Assembly (NCBI RefSeq): GCF_900103195.1
Contig: NZ_FMWU01000026.1
Coordinates: 1-64,000 of the forward strand
Source: Methylobacterium sp. UNC378MF
GTDB taxonomy: Bacteria; Pseudomonadota; Alphaproteobacteria; Rhizobiales; Beijerinckiaceae
Direction of reading: 5' to 3'
DNA length: 64,000 bases
Position numbers and translations under genes: made by a program. Position 1 is the first letter of the stretch, and the number at the start of each line of letters is the position of its first letter. This document shows positions 25,997 to 35,457 of this stretch, piece after piece. The notes beneath the pieces were generated by a model. The model searched no databases. It saw only the letters and a program-made list of their open reading frames with translations, and was not told where the DNA came from.

Positions 25997-27595
25997 ATGG
26001 CGCACGATCAGGTGCGGGTCTCCCGCGCGCTCCTCTCGGTCTCGGACAAGACCGGCCTCGTCGACTTCGCCCGGGCGCTCCACGCCCGCGGCGTCGCGCT
26101 GGTCTCGACCGGAGGCACCCATCGCGCCCTGCAGGAGGCCGGCCTGCCGGTTACCGAAGTCGCCGATCTCACGGGCTTCCCGGAGATGATGGATGGCCGG
26201 GTCAAGACGCTGCATCCGGCTGTCCATGGCGGCTTGCTCGCCGTCCGTGACAACCCGGAGCATCAAGCCGCGCTCGCCGCCCACGGGATCGGCGCCATCG
26301 ACCTCCTGGTGGTCAACCTCTATCCGTTCGAGGCCACGATCGCGGCCGACCGGTCGGATGCCGACTGCATCGAGAACATCGATGTCGGCGGCCCGGCCAT
26401 GATCCGCGCGGCAGCCAAGAATCATGCGGATGTCGCCGTCGTCACGGACGTGTCGGACTATGCCGGCGTGCTGGCCGCGCTGGAGGCGCATGACGGGGCG
26501 CTCGGCGCCGATCTGCGCCGGAGCCTCGCGCAGAAGGCGTTCGCCCGCACCGCGGCCTACGATGCCGCCATCGCCAACTGGATGGCCGGTCGCTTCGGCG
26601 CGGATGAGCCCGCGCGGTTCCGCGCCTTCGGCGGCGCCCTGGGGCAGGGGCTCCGCTACGGCGAGAATCCCCATCAGGCGGCCGCCTTCTACCGCGCGCC
26701 CGGCAAGGTCCGGTCGGGCGTGGCCACCGCCCGTCAGCTCCAGGGCAAGGAGCTGTCCTACAACAATTTCAACGACACGGATGCCGCTTACGAATGCGTG
26801 GCCGAGTTCGACCCGGCGCGCACCGCGGCGGTGGCGATCATCAAGCATGCCAATCCCTGTGGCGTCTCGGAGGGGGGCACCCTGCTCGAAGCCTATGAGC
26901 GGGCACTGAGCTGCGATCCGACCTCGGCCTTCGGCGGCATCGTTGCCCTGAACCGCACCCTCGATGCCGAGGCGGCCCGCAGGATCGTCGAGATCTTCAC
27001 AGAGGTGATCATCGCCCCCGATGCCACGCCGGAGGCGGCGGCCATCGTCGCCGGCAAGAAGAACCTGCGTCTCTTGCTGGCCGGCGGCCTGCCGGATCCG
27101 CGGGCGCCCGGCGAAACCGTGCGGACGCTCGCCGGAGGTCTGCTGGTCCAGAGCCGGGATGCGGCGGTCGTCGACGATATGCCGCTCACGGTGGTGACCA
27201 AGCGCGCGCCGAGCGAGGCAGAGCTGGCCGATCTCCGGTTCGCCTATCGTGTGGCCAAGCACGTAAAGTCGAATGCCATCGTGTACGCCAAGGCCGGCGC
27301 GACGGTCGGGATCGGTGCGGGCCAGATGTCGCGCGTGGACTCTTCCCGCATCGCCGCCTGGAAGGCCGCCGAGGGCGCGAAGCGCCTCGGGCTCTCCGAA
27401 AGCCTGGCTGTCGGCTCCGTGGTGGCGTCGGACGCGTTCTTCCCATTCGCGGACGGGCTGATGGCGGCGGCCGAGGCCGGGGCAACAGCGGTCATTCAGC
27501 CCGGCGGCTCCATGCGCGATGCGGACGTCATCGCGGCAGCCGATGAGGCCGGTCTCGCCATGGTCCTGACCGGGCACCGTCACTTCCGGCATTGA
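25997..27595 (+). CDS. purH: Bifunctional AICAR formyltransferase/IMP cyclohydrolase
   Basis: A 532-residue bifunctional enzyme for the last two steps of IMP synthesis. The N-terminal IMP cyclohydrolase domain begins ALLSVSDKTGLVDFA and contains VSTGGTHRAL and GRVKTLHPAVHGG. The C-terminal formyltransferase domain has the KHANPCG motif and ends QPGGSMRDADVIAAADE and VLTGHRHFRH. The ATG of MAHDQVRVSR is chosen; a start 14 codons earlier is open but lacks support. It is 72 bp after the heparinase-like gene, a conserved Rhizobiales neighbourhood. Confidence 0.97.
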   Translation: MAHDQVRVSRALLSVSDKTGLVDFARALHARGVALVSTGGTHRALQEAGLPVTEVADLTGFPEMMDGRVKTLHPAVHGGLLAVRDNPEHQAALAAHGIGAIDLLVVNLYPFEATIAADRSDADCIENIDVGGPAMIRAAAKNHADVAVVTDVSDYAGVLAALEAHDGALGADLRRSLAQKAFARTAAYDAAIANWMAGRFGADEPARFRAFGGALGQGLRYGENPHQAAAFYRAPGKVRSGVATARQLQGKELSYNNFNDTDAAYECVAEFDPARTAAVAIIKHANPCGVSEGGTLLEAYERALSCDPTSAFGGIVALNRTLDAEAARRIVEIFTEVIIAPDATPEAAAIVAGKKNLRLLLAGGLPDPRAPGETVRTLAGGLLVQSRDAAVVDDMPLTVVTKRAPSEAELADLRFAYRVAKHVKSNAIVYAKAGATVGIGAGQMSRVDSSRIAAWKAAEGAKRLGLSESLAVGSVVASDAFFPFADGLMAAAEAGATAVIQPGGSMRDADVIAAADEAGLAMVLTGHRHFRH

Positions 27596-27602
27596 TCCGG
27601 CC

Positions 27603-27621
27603 GAGCCAGGATCCCTGGCTC
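27603..27621 (+). terminator. Hairpin after purH
   Basis: GAGCCAGG and CCTGGCTC arms with an ATC loop, 7 bp after the stop, without a T-run. Confidence 0.5.
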
Positions 27622-27983
27622 GCCATGACCGCGTCGCACATCCGTGCGGCGCGATTGCCGGAGCGCGGCTTCGTGTCGACCCGCTCCGTTAACGATCCGC
27701 AAAGATCGGAGTGCCCCGATCGATCTTTCTGCCTGATGCGCTGCCCAGTCCAGCATTGCCATGCGCAAGCATGGTCCGGTCCGAAGCTCGGCAATAAATT
27801 TCTGTCGTCGCCGAATGCTGTGTTTTGAGCATTATTGCAGATATGATATTCCCGTCTTCGCAAATATGAGCGGCATCTACCGCGCGGGTTGAAATTCTCT
27901 CGGCCGCGCGCCATCATGACGCGGATATGCGCCGGAAGCTCGTGTGAAGGACTTCCTGGAACAAATCCGGGTCGGGTGACGAG
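27622..27983. other. Gene-free gap, A/T-rich in its right half
   Basis: No convincing gene. Bases 27780-27900 are visibly A/T-richer than the surroundings and may hold a promoter for the small membrane protein at 27984. Confidence 0.5.
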
Positions 27984-28223
27984 ATGGTGGTCGCAGCGCT
28001 GTTGTTTTTCTTGGGATGGCTGATCGGCCGGTCCTTTTCGGTGATCGTCATCACAGTGACCTCATCTGTCGTCATGTTTGCCGCGATGACGATCTTCATG
28101 TCCGTATATGGCCTCGATCTGCTGCATATGCTGATTATGCTGGGATACTTGACCGCGCATCAGGCCGGATATCTGCTCGGCGCCTACCTCCACGGCTATC
28201 CAGAGAGTGACCGGGGACGCTGA
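27984..28223 (+). CDS. Small membrane protein, hypothetical
   Basis: 79 residues. Hydrophobic segments lie at about 2-20 (VVAALLFFLGWLIGRSF), 20-45 and 45-68 (LHMLIMLGYLTAHQAGYLLG), ending in a short polar tail. No family is recognised. Codon use is less GC-biased than in neighbouring genes, so it may be recently acquired or poorly adapted. The start is the ATG after GACGAG. Confidence 0.5.
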   Translation: MVVAALLFFLGWLIGRSFSVIVITVTSSVVMFAAMTIFMSVYGLDLLHMLIMLGYLTAHQAGYLLGAYLHGYPESDRGR

Positions 28224-28825
28224 TCGGCTTCACCACCACCAAACCAACCGGCCGGCAACCGTGTTAATCACGGGCCACATCCCCAGCGCTACGAGCGACC
28301 AGATAATTACAAGTAGAAGTGGTGGCTTCGTGCCGGGCCGGCGGCGCAGATGTGCCAAGACGTCGTTCACGTTCGAGTTCCCAGTGGGGCCGGGAGGAGG
28401 GAGGCTTAATACGGAGTTCTACCGCTTAGGGTTCCGCCCACCCGATTGTCGTCAGGTTAAAGTTTGTACAGGTTCATTGGATCGGTGCGTCCATTTGTAG
28501 TTCTGCATCGGGACTGTAATATACTCGAAGTTGTAATAAATCACCGCTTACAACACCATTCGACCGGAACAAGACAACCAGAGTAACGGCGCGTTCTGAT
28601 AGGGCGGCGTTTCGGCTTGATGTCGATACTTTCCACCTCTGTATAGGGTCCTGCGAAATGCAATCCGTGACGAACCGCACGGACCGCTATTTCGCTGCGG
28701 CGTTGCAGGCTCGACACAAGCGGCCGGGTTGTCGCTGTGCGACGCGCGTGATCGCGTCTCGTTCAGGGGCACATTCCGGGTGCCCGGTGGCGCGCAAGGG
28801 CGCGCGTCGGCAATCCAGACAGAAA
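28224..28825. other. Gene-free, lower-GC stretch
   Basis: About 600 bp with A/T-rich pieces (for example around 28290-28310 and 28500-28560), and only short overlapping frames of atypical composition. No recognisable protein, RNA gene or transposon end is seen. It could be an eroded insertion. Confidence 0.45.
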
Positions 28826-28853
28826 CGCCCAGGCAGCGTGGGCTGCCTGGGCG
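28826..28853 (-). terminator. Terminator of the MHS transporter gene
   Basis: A 12-bp perfect stem, CGCCCAGGCAGC/GCTGCCTGGGCG, with a 4-nt loop, followed on the minus strand by TTTCTGT. It lies 38 bp beyond the stop. Confidence 0.82.
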
Positions 28854-28890
28854 CCGATGGTACGGGTTCAGTCCGAGCGGCTTGGGCCGG

Positions 28891-30573
28891 TCAGGTATCC
28901 GCGAAGATGTCGCGATCCTTGGTCTCCGGTACGAACAGCACGCCGATGATCACCGTCGCGACGGCGATGACGATCGGGTACCAGAGGCCGAAATAGATGT
29001 CGCCGGTCTGCGCCACCATGGCGAAAGCGGTGGCCGGTAGCAGGCCGCCGAACCACCCGTTGCCGATATGGTAGGGCAGCGACATCGAAGTGTAGCGGAT
29101 CCGGGTTGGGAACAGCTCCACCAACATGGCGGCGATCGGGCCGTAAACCATCGTGACGAAGAGCACGAGGATGAACAAGAGGCCGATCACCTGCGCGACC
29201 TGCGGTCGGAAGATGTCGAACGGGTTCGACATCTTGACGATCTCGGGGTCGCCGGCCTTCGGGTAGCCCGCGGCTTGGAGCGCGGTGGTCGTGGCCTTGT
29301 TGGCCTCGACGTTGCCGCCCTGCGGGTACGGGATCTCGGTGTCGTTCACCCGGATCGTCGTAGGCTGACCGGCCGCGCCGGGGACGGTCGTGTAGCGCAC
29401 CGACGACTTCGACAGGAAGTCGCGGGCGAGGTCGCAGGGGGCGGCGAACACCCGGGTTCCGACCGGGTTGAACAGCGTCCCGCAGGCGGCCGGATCGGCC
29501 GTCACCGTCACCTTCACGTTCTCGATTGCCGCCTCGAGCTTCGGATTGGCGGTCGAGGTGATCCCCTTGAAGATCGGGAAGAATGTCGCCGCCGCGATCG
29601 CGCAGCCCGCAAGGATGATGACCTTGCGGCCGATCTTGTCGGACAGCCAGCCAAAGACCACGAAGAAGCCGGTGCCCAGGAGCAGCGACCAAGCGATCAG
29701 CAGGTTGGCGGTATAGCCATCGACCTTGAGGATCGATTGCAGGAAGAACAGCGCGTAGAACTGGCCCGTGTACCAGACCACGCCCTGACCGGCGACGAGG
29801 CCGAACAGCGCGATGACTGCGAACTTCGCGTTCCGCCACTCGCCGAAGGCCTCCGTGAGCGGCGCCTTGGACGTCTTGCCCTCGTCCTTCATCTTCTTGA
29901 AGGCCGGGGATTCGGAGAGCTGGAGGCGGATCCAGACCGAGATGCCGAGGAGCAGCACCGAAACCAGGAACGGGATGCGCCAACCCCACTCGGCGAAGGC
30001 AGCCTCGCCGGTGAAGGTCCGGGTCGCGAGGATCACGAGGAGCGACAGGAACAGGCCCAGCGTCGCGGTGGTCTGGATCCAGCTCGTGTAGAAGCCGCGC
30101 CGGCCGTTGGGGGCGTGCTCGGCCACGTAGGTCGCTGCGCCGCCGTACTCGCCGCCGAGGGCAAGGCCCTGGGCGAGGCGCAGGACGATCAGGATGATCG
30201 GCGCCGCGATGCCGATGGTGGCCGCGTTGGGCAGGATGCCGACGATGAAGGTCGACAGGCCCATGATCAGAATCGTGACCAGGAAGGTGTATTTGCGCCC
30301 GACGAGGTCACCGATGCGGCCGAACACCAAGGCGCCGAATGGACGGACGATGAAGCCGGCCGCGAAGGCGAGCAACGCGAAGATGTCGCGCGTGGCCGGC
30401 GGGTAAGCCGAGAAGAACTGCGCGCCGATGATCGCCGCCAGTGAACCGTAGAGATAAAAGTCGTACCACTCGAACACTGTGCCGAGCGAGGACGCGAAGA
30501 TCACCCGCTTCTCGGCCGACGTCATCGGCCTCGCGGCGTCTCCGGCCCGCGGGATCGCGGTTGCCACAGCCAT
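28891..30573 (-). CDS. MHS-family MFS transporter (metabolite:H+ symporter)
   Basis: A 560-residue, 12-helix transporter. It opens RVIFASSLGTVFEWYDFYLY, then RPFGALVFGRIGDLVGRKYT and GLALGGEYGGAATYVAEHAP, the metabolite:H+ symporter (ShiA/KgtP/ProP-like) signatures. A roughly 100-residue polar insertion between helices (about 345-440), with Cys in PAACGTLFNP and FAAPCDLARD, is probably periplasmic. Substrate is unknown, most likely an organic acid or betaine. It stands alone with its own terminator. Confidence 0.9.
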   Translation of the reverse strand: MAVATAIPRAGDAARPMTSAEKRVIFASSLGTVFEWYDFYLYGSLAAIIGAQFFSAYPPATRDIFALLAFAAGFIVRPFGALVFGRIGDLVGRKYTFLVTILIMGLSTFIVGILPNAATIGIAAPIILIVLRLAQGLALGGEYGGAATYVAEHAPNGRRGFYTSWIQTTATLGLFLSLLVILATRTFTGEAAFAEWGWRIPFLVSVLLLGISVWIRLQLSESPAFKKMKDEGKTSKAPLTEAFGEWRNAKFAVIALFGLVAGQGVVWYTGQFYALFFLQSILKVDGYTANLLIAWSLLLGTGFFVVFGWLSDKIGRKVIILAGCAIAAATFFPIFKGITSTANPKLEAAIENVKVTVTADPAACGTLFNPVGTRVFAAPCDLARDFLSKSSVRYTTVPGAAGQPTTIRVNDTEIPYPQGGNVEANKATTTALQAAGYPKAGDPEIVKMSNPFDIFRPQVAQVIGLLFILVLFVTMVYGPIAAMLVELFPTRIRYTSMSLPYHIGNGWFGGLLPATAFAMVAQTGDIYFGLWYPIVIAVATVIIGVLFVPETKDRDIFADT

Positions 30574-30768
30574 GAAACAGGTCCTCCCAGACGCTTATGG
30601 GCGGCCCGACAGCGGGATCGCCCCTTCACCAGCCCGTTCCCCGGGCGGCTCTGCGCGATGCGCAGATCACCTATGCGTTATCGCAAGGGCGCGGGCGGTC
30701 AACCGGTAAAGCGATTGTGAAGAGCCTCATCAACACGGGCGCATACTGACTTGTCACCGGAACGACAG

Positions 30769-30792
30769 AGGGCGCGGCTCTCGCCGCGCCCT
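30769..30792 (-). terminator. Terminator hairpin after actP
   Basis: AGGGCGCGGC and GCCGCGCCCT arms with a 4-nt loop, 29 bp beyond the actP stop. The T-run is weak. Confidence 0.6.
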
Positions 30793-30820
30793 CCGCCGGT
30801 CCGGTGTTTCGGTGTTGGGA

Positions 30821-32503
30821 TCAGTGCGCGTGCGCGCCCGCTGCCCCGATCCCGGTTTCCGAGCGCACATATTGCGCCTCGAAGGCCGCCCGCTCGCGCT
30901 GGGCCCTGCGGGACTTGTCCATCGTGGACACGACCCAGATCGTCGCGAAGGCCAGCGGCATCGAGAACAGCGCCGGATTGTCGTAGGGGAAAAGCGGCGC
31001 CGGGTTGCCCAGCGTCGACACCCAGACGGCCTTCGACAGCACCACCATGATGACCGCCGCCAGAAGTCCGACGAGGCCGCCGGCCAGCGCACCCCAGGTT
31101 GTGGTACCGCGCCACAGGATCGACATGGCGAGGACCGGGAAGTTGCAGCTCGCCGCCACCGCAAAGGCGAGGCCCACCATGAAGGCGACGTTCTGGTTCT
31201 CGAACACGTAGCCGAGATAGATCGCCACGATGCCGATCACCACCGCCGAGAGCTTCGACAGGTTGACCTCATGCTTCTCGGTGGTGCGCCCACGGGCGAT
31301 GACCTGGGCGTAGAGGTCGTGGCTGATGGCCGAGGCGCCCGCGAGCGTCAGGCCGGCCACCACTGCCAGGATCGTGGCGAAGGCCACGGCGGAGATGAAC
31401 CCGAGGAAGTACGGGCCGCCCACCGCATTGGCGAGGTTCACCGCCACCATGTTGGTGCCGCCGATCATGTCCTTCAGCTTGTCGAAGGTGCCGGCCGCGC
31501 CGAGCTTGAAGTAGCTCGGATCCGACATCAGCAGGGCGATGCCGCCGAAGCCGATGATGAAGGTCAGGATGTAGAAGTAGCCGATCAGGCCGGTGGCGTA
31601 GAACACCGACTTGCGCGCAGCCTGCGCATCCGAGACCGTGAAGAACCGCATCAGGATGTGCGGCAGGCCGGCGGTGCCGAACATCAGGCCGACGCCGAGC
31701 GAGATCGCTTCCACCGGGTTCGAGACGAGGCCGCCCGGAGCCATGATGGCGTCGCCCTTCGGATGGACCTGCACGGCGTTGGCGAACAAAGCCTCCGGGT
31801 TGAAGCCGTACTTCAGCAGCACCGCGCCGGCCATGAAGGTCGCGCCGCCCAAGAGCAGGCAGGCCTTGATCACCTGCACCCAGGTGGTCGCCTTCATGCC
31901 GCCGAAGGCGACGTAGACGATCATCAGGACGCCGACGATGATCACCGCGTAGAGGTAGGGCAGTCCGAACAGGAGCTGGATCAGCTTCCCCGCGCCGACC
32001 ATCTGGGCGATCAGGTAGAAGGCCACCACCACCAGGGTGCCCACCGCCGAGATGATGCGGATCGCGGTCTGGTCGAGGCGGAAGCTCGCCACGTCGGCGA
32101 AGGTGAACTTGCCGAGGTTGCGCAGGCGCTCGGCGATCAGGAACAGCACGATCGGCCAGCCGACCAGGAAGCCCGTCGAGTAGATCAAGCCGTCGAAGCC
32201 GGAGGTGTAGACGAGTCCCGAGATACCGAGGAACGAGGCCGCCGACATGTAGTCGCCGGCGATCGCCAGCGCGTTCGTTCCGGCCGAGATGCCGCCGCCC
32301 GCCGCGTAGAAGTCGGCGGCCGACTTGGTGCCCTTGGCCGCCTTGTAGGTGATGCCCAGCGTCAGCAGCACGAAGAACAGGAACATCAGGATGGCCGGCC
32401 AGTTCGTGGCCGATTGCTGCACGGCGCCGAGATCCGGGCCGGCGGCGTAGGCCGCGCCCGCCGCAATCGTGGCGAGCGTCAGACCGAGGAGGAGGCGGTT
32501 CAT
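30821..32503 (-). CDS. actP: Cation/acetate symporter ActP
   Basis: A 560-residue sodium:solute symporter (SSF family) with about 13 membrane helices and a cleavable-looking N-terminus (LLLGLTLATIAAGAAYA). SSF/ActP motifs include AADFYAAGGGISAGTNALA, AGDYMSAASFLGISGLVY and GTAGLPHILMRFFTV. It imports acetate and other short monocarboxylates. Its start overlaps the stop of the DUF485 gene (ATGA), which implies translational coupling. Together with acs it forms an acetate-uptake and activation operon. Confidence 0.94.
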   Translation of the reverse strand: MNRLLLGLTLATIAAGAAYAAGPDLGAVQQSATNWPAILMFLFFVLLTLGITYKAAKGTKSAADFYAAGGGISAGTNALAIAGDYMSAASFLGISGLVYTSGFDGLIYSTGFLVGWPIVLFLIAERLRNLGKFTFADVASFRLDQTAIRIISAVGTLVVVAFYLIAQMVGAGKLIQLLFGLPYLYAVIIVGVLMIVYVAFGGMKATTWVQVIKACLLLGGATFMAGAVLLKYGFNPEALFANAVQVHPKGDAIMAPGGLVSNPVEAISLGVGLMFGTAGLPHILMRFFTVSDAQAARKSVFYATGLIGYFYILTFIIGFGGIALLMSDPSYFKLGAAGTFDKLKDMIGGTNMVAVNLANAVGGPYFLGFISAVAFATILAVVAGLTLAGASAISHDLYAQVIARGRTTEKHEVNLSKLSAVVIGIVAIYLGYVFENQNVAFMVGLAFAVAASCNFPVLAMSILWRGTTTWGALAGGLVGLLAAVIMVVLSKAVWVSTLGNPAPLFPYDNPALFSMPLAFATIWVVSTMDKSRRAQRERAAFEAQYVRSETGIGAAGAHAH

Positions 32504-32871
32504 CGGGCGACGCTCCGCTTGAGGGCGTCGCTCAGCGCGTCGAAGCGCGTGTTGGCGCGGGCCACATAGATGCCGGTGAGCGCGAAGGCGAACAGGATCA
32601 CGAACACGCCCGCGAACAGCCCCAGGGAGGCGGTGCCGCCAACCTTCACGGCAAGCAGCGACTTGTCGAAGGCGATGAGGCCGATGAAGCCGAAATAGAC
32701 GACGAGCATCAGGATCGTCAGGATCCAGGCGAACCGGGTGCGCTCGCCGACGAGATGCTGGAATTCGGGGGTCCGGACAATCCGCTCGACCTGCGGATCG
32801 ACGTCCGTTCCGGGTGGGCGTGTTCCCGGGGGCGCCGTGCGCCCTCGAAGGCCGACTGTCGTGCCGCTCAT
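32500..32871 (-). CDS. yjcH: DUF485 membrane protein, YjcH-like
   Basis: A 123-residue protein with two membrane helices (about 48-70 and 80-105) preceded by the DUF485 motif RIVRTPEFQHLVGERTRFAW. YjcH always accompanies actP and probably assists it. The ATG of MSGTTVGLRG has a strong GGGAGGA ribosome-binding site upstream. The C-terminal stop overlaps the actP start by 4 bp. Confidence 0.92.
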   Translation of the reverse strand: MSGTTVGLRGRTAPPGTRPPGTDVDPQVERIVRTPEFQHLVGERTRFAWILTILMLVVYFGFIGLIAFDKSLLAVKVGGTASLGLFAGVFVILFAFALTGIYVARANTRFDALSDALKRSVAR

Positions 32872-32943
32872 GGCTGTTCCTCCCGCGAGGGCATGCTCTC
32901 GGCCCCCCGGTTCGTCGCGTTGAAATTCGTGGTTCTTGTTGGA

Positions 32944-33002
32944 GGCGGGCGCCCCCCTTGGTGCCCGCCCCGGTCCGGACCTGCGCCGCCGCGGCGGCGC
33001 AG
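32944..33002 (-). terminator. Two strong hairpins between acs and yjcH
   Basis: A perfect palindrome (CTGCGCCGCC/GGCGGCGCAG, 32981-33002) begins 7 bp after the acs stop. A second hairpin (GGCGGGCGCC/GGTGCCCGCC, 32944-32969) follows. They may stop or attenuate transcription into yjcH-actP, or stabilise the acs message. There is no T-run. Confidence 0.55.
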
Positions 33003-33008
33003 GTGCGA

Positions 33009-34955
33009 TCACGGTCGGTTCTGCCGGTTTTCGATCAGGTCGTCGACCACGGCCGGCTCGGCCAGCGTCGAGGTGTCACCGAGCGATCCGAAATCGTCCT
33101 CGGCGATCTTACGCAGGATCCGGCGCATGATCTTGCCCGAACGGGTCTTGGGCAGGCCCGGGGCGAACTGGATCAGGTCGGGGGAGGCGATCGGCCCGAT
33201 ATCCTTGCGAACCCAGGTCACGAGCTCCTTGCGCAGGGCGTCGTCGCCCTCCTCGCCGTCGTTGAGGGTGACGTAGGCGTAGATGCCCTGGCCCTTCACG
33301 TTGTGCGGGTAGCCCACCACCGCCGCCTCGGCGACCTTCGGGTGCGCGACCAGCGACGACTCGACCTCGGCGGTGCCCATGCGGTGGCCCGAGACGTTGA
33401 TGACGTCGTCGACCCGGCCGGTGATCCAGTAATAGCCGTCGGCATCACGCCGGGCGCCGTCGCCGGTGAAGTACTTGCCCGGATAGGTCGAGAAGTAGGT
33501 CTGCTCGAAGCGCTCGTGATCGCCGTAGACCGTGCGCATCTGGCCCGGCCAGGAATCCGCGATGCACAGGTTGCCTTCGCAGGGGCCTTGCAGGACCTTG
33601 CCCTCGGCGTCGACCATCTCGGGCTTCACGCCGAAGAACGGCCGGGTCGCCGAGCCGGGCTTGAGCGCGGTCGCGCCCGGCAGCGGGGTGATCAGGATGC
33701 CGCCGGTTTCGGTCTGCCACCACGTGTCGACGATCGAGCAGCGCTGATCGCCGACCACGTTGTAGTACCACTCCCAGGCTTCCGGATTGATCGGCTCGCC
33801 GACCGAGCCCAGTACGCGCAGCGAAGCCCGCGAAGTCTTCTTCACCGGGCCTTCGCCGCCGCCCATCAGGGAGCGGATGGCAGTCGGCGCCGTGTAGAAG
33901 ATGTTGACCTTGTGCTTGTCGACCACCTCCCAGAAGCGGGAGGTCGACGGGTAGGTCGGGATGCCCTCGAACATCAGCGTCGTGGCGCCGTTCGCGAGCG
34001 GCCCGTACACGATGTAGCTGTGGCCGGTGACCCAGCCGACATCGGCCGTGCACCAGTACACGTCGCCCTCGCGGTAATCGAAGACGTACTCGTGCGTCAT
34101 CGACGCGTAGACGAGGTAGCCGCCCGTGGTGTGTACCACGCCTTTCGGCTGACCGGTCGATCCCGAGGTGTAGAGGATGAAGAGCGGGTGCTCGGCCTCC
34201 ACCGCCACGGCAGGGCACTCGTCGGTCACCTGCTCGGCGGCCTCGTCGTAGTAGACGTCGCGGCCCGCCTCCATGGCGACGCTGCCGCCCGTGCGGCGCA
34301 CGACGATCACGTGGTCGACGAGATCGGCGTCGAGCCTCTTGATCGCCTCGTCGACATTGGCCTTCAGCGGCACCTTGCGGCCACCGCGCAGGCCCTCGTC
34401 GGCGGTGATCACGACCTTCGAGCCGCAGCCCTGAATGCGGGAGGCGAGCGAGTCGGGCGAGAAACCGCCGAACACGATGGCGTGGATCGCCCCGAGCCGC
34501 GCGCAGGCGAGCATCGCGTAGGCGGCCTCCGGAATCATGGGCATGTAGAGCGTGACCCGATCGCCTTTGCCGACGCCCCGGTTGCGCAGGACGTTGGCCA
34601 TCCGGCAGACCTGCGCGTGCAGCTCCCGGTAGCTGATAAGCTTGGACTCGGCGGGGTTGTCGCCCTCCCAGATGATCGCGGTCTGATCGCCGCGGGTCTC
34701 CAGATGGCGGTCGATGCAGTTATGAGCAACGTTGGTCGTGCCGTCCTCGAACCACTTGATCGAGACCTTCCCGGGCTCGAAGCTCGTGTTCTTCACCTTG
34801 GAGAACGGCTTCATCCAGTCGATGCGCTTGCCGTGCTCGGCCCAGAACGCTGTGGGATCGGCGACCGAAGCCGCGTACATCTCCCGGTACTTGGCATCGT
34901 CGACATGCGCGCCCTCGCGCCACGCGGACTGAACCTCAATCAGCTTGCCTTCCAT
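33009..34955 (-). CDS. acs: Acetyl-CoA synthetase
   Basis: An ANL-superfamily enzyme of 648 residues (family about 650). It activates acetate to acetyl-CoA via acetyl-AMP. Motifs include the ATP loop LYTSGSTGQPKGVVHTTGGY, DTWWQTETGG, TGDGARRDADGYYWITGR and the C-terminal TRSGKIMRR, where the Lys is the acetylation-regulated residue. The ATG of MEGKLIEVQ is chosen over a 22-codon extension. It is the first gene of acs-yjcH-actP. An inverted repeat at 35043-35059 lies about 90 bp upstream. Confidence 0.97.
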   Translation of the reverse strand: MEGKLIEVQSAWREGAHVDDAKYREMYAASVADPTAFWAEHGKRIDWMKPFSKVKNTSFEPGKVSIKWFEDGTTNVAHNCIDRHLETRGDQTAIIWEGDNPAESKLISYRELHAQVCRMANVLRNRGVGKGDRVTLYMPMIPEAAYAMLACARLGAIHAIVFGGFSPDSLASRIQGCGSKVVITADEGLRGGRKVPLKANVDEAIKRLDADLVDHVIVVRRTGGSVAMEAGRDVYYDEAAEQVTDECPAVAVEAEHPLFILYTSGSTGQPKGVVHTTGGYLVYASMTHEYVFDYREGDVYWCTADVGWVTGHSYIVYGPLANGATTLMFEGIPTYPSTSRFWEVVDKHKVNIFYTAPTAIRSLMGGGEGPVKKTSRASLRVLGSVGEPINPEAWEWYYNVVGDQRCSIVDTWWQTETGGILITPLPGATALKPGSATRPFFGVKPEMVDAEGKVLQGPCEGNLCIADSWPGQMRTVYGDHERFEQTYFSTYPGKYFTGDGARRDADGYYWITGRVDDVINVSGHRMGTAEVESSLVAHPKVAEAAVVGYPHNVKGQGIYAYVTLNDGEEGDDALRKELVTWVRKDIGPIASPDLIQFAPGLPKTRSGKIMRRILRKIAEDDFGSLGDTSTLAEPAVVDDLIENRQNRP

Positions 34956-35457
34956 GGCGTTCCATCCCTGTTTTGGTGCCCGATCGTATCGCGGTCTCCG
35001 CCGCGCAGCCAGGACTTCCAAAGTAACGTAGCCGACAATCTACGATGACGATATCATCGCAGTTTTGCGCGGGCCTGTGCAGCTCAATTCCCATGAATAG
35101 ATTGGGCGCAATGTAAGAGCTGATTGAGGCTTCGATGCTGCGCTGTCAAGCGCGGCTGGCCGCGCGACCTGTCACCCGCAGCCCTCTGTTTCCGCCTCCT
35201 GCGACTATCGCCGACCCCGGGGCGCGCACCCCGGCCGGGCCGGCTGAGCGTTGCGCACCGGGCACGGTTATCGGCCGCTCCGAAATCTGTCCGAAGCCTG
35301 TTCCGTGTCGGCACATCGCGGCCAGTTCGCCTTGTCCTCTCGGGCGCGCCTGCGGCGCCCCGGAACGACGGAGCGGCTCACCGGGTGCATCGATCGCCGA
35401 CGCTTTGTCCGATGCGTCAGGCCAGAGGCGGCACGCGGCCGTGAACGGTCGGGAGCC
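34956..35457. other. Gene-free gap upstream of acs
   Basis: About 500 bp. The left part is the acs promoter region and contains an inverted repeat at 35043-35059 (CGATGA-CGATA-TCATCG), a possible operator. The right part shows only shadow frames. Confidence 0.5.

Noticed and set aside
28207..28500. A 97-codon frame in the low-GC patch
   Set aside because: No ribosome-binding site, no hydrophobic or structured pattern, overlaps the preceding gene.
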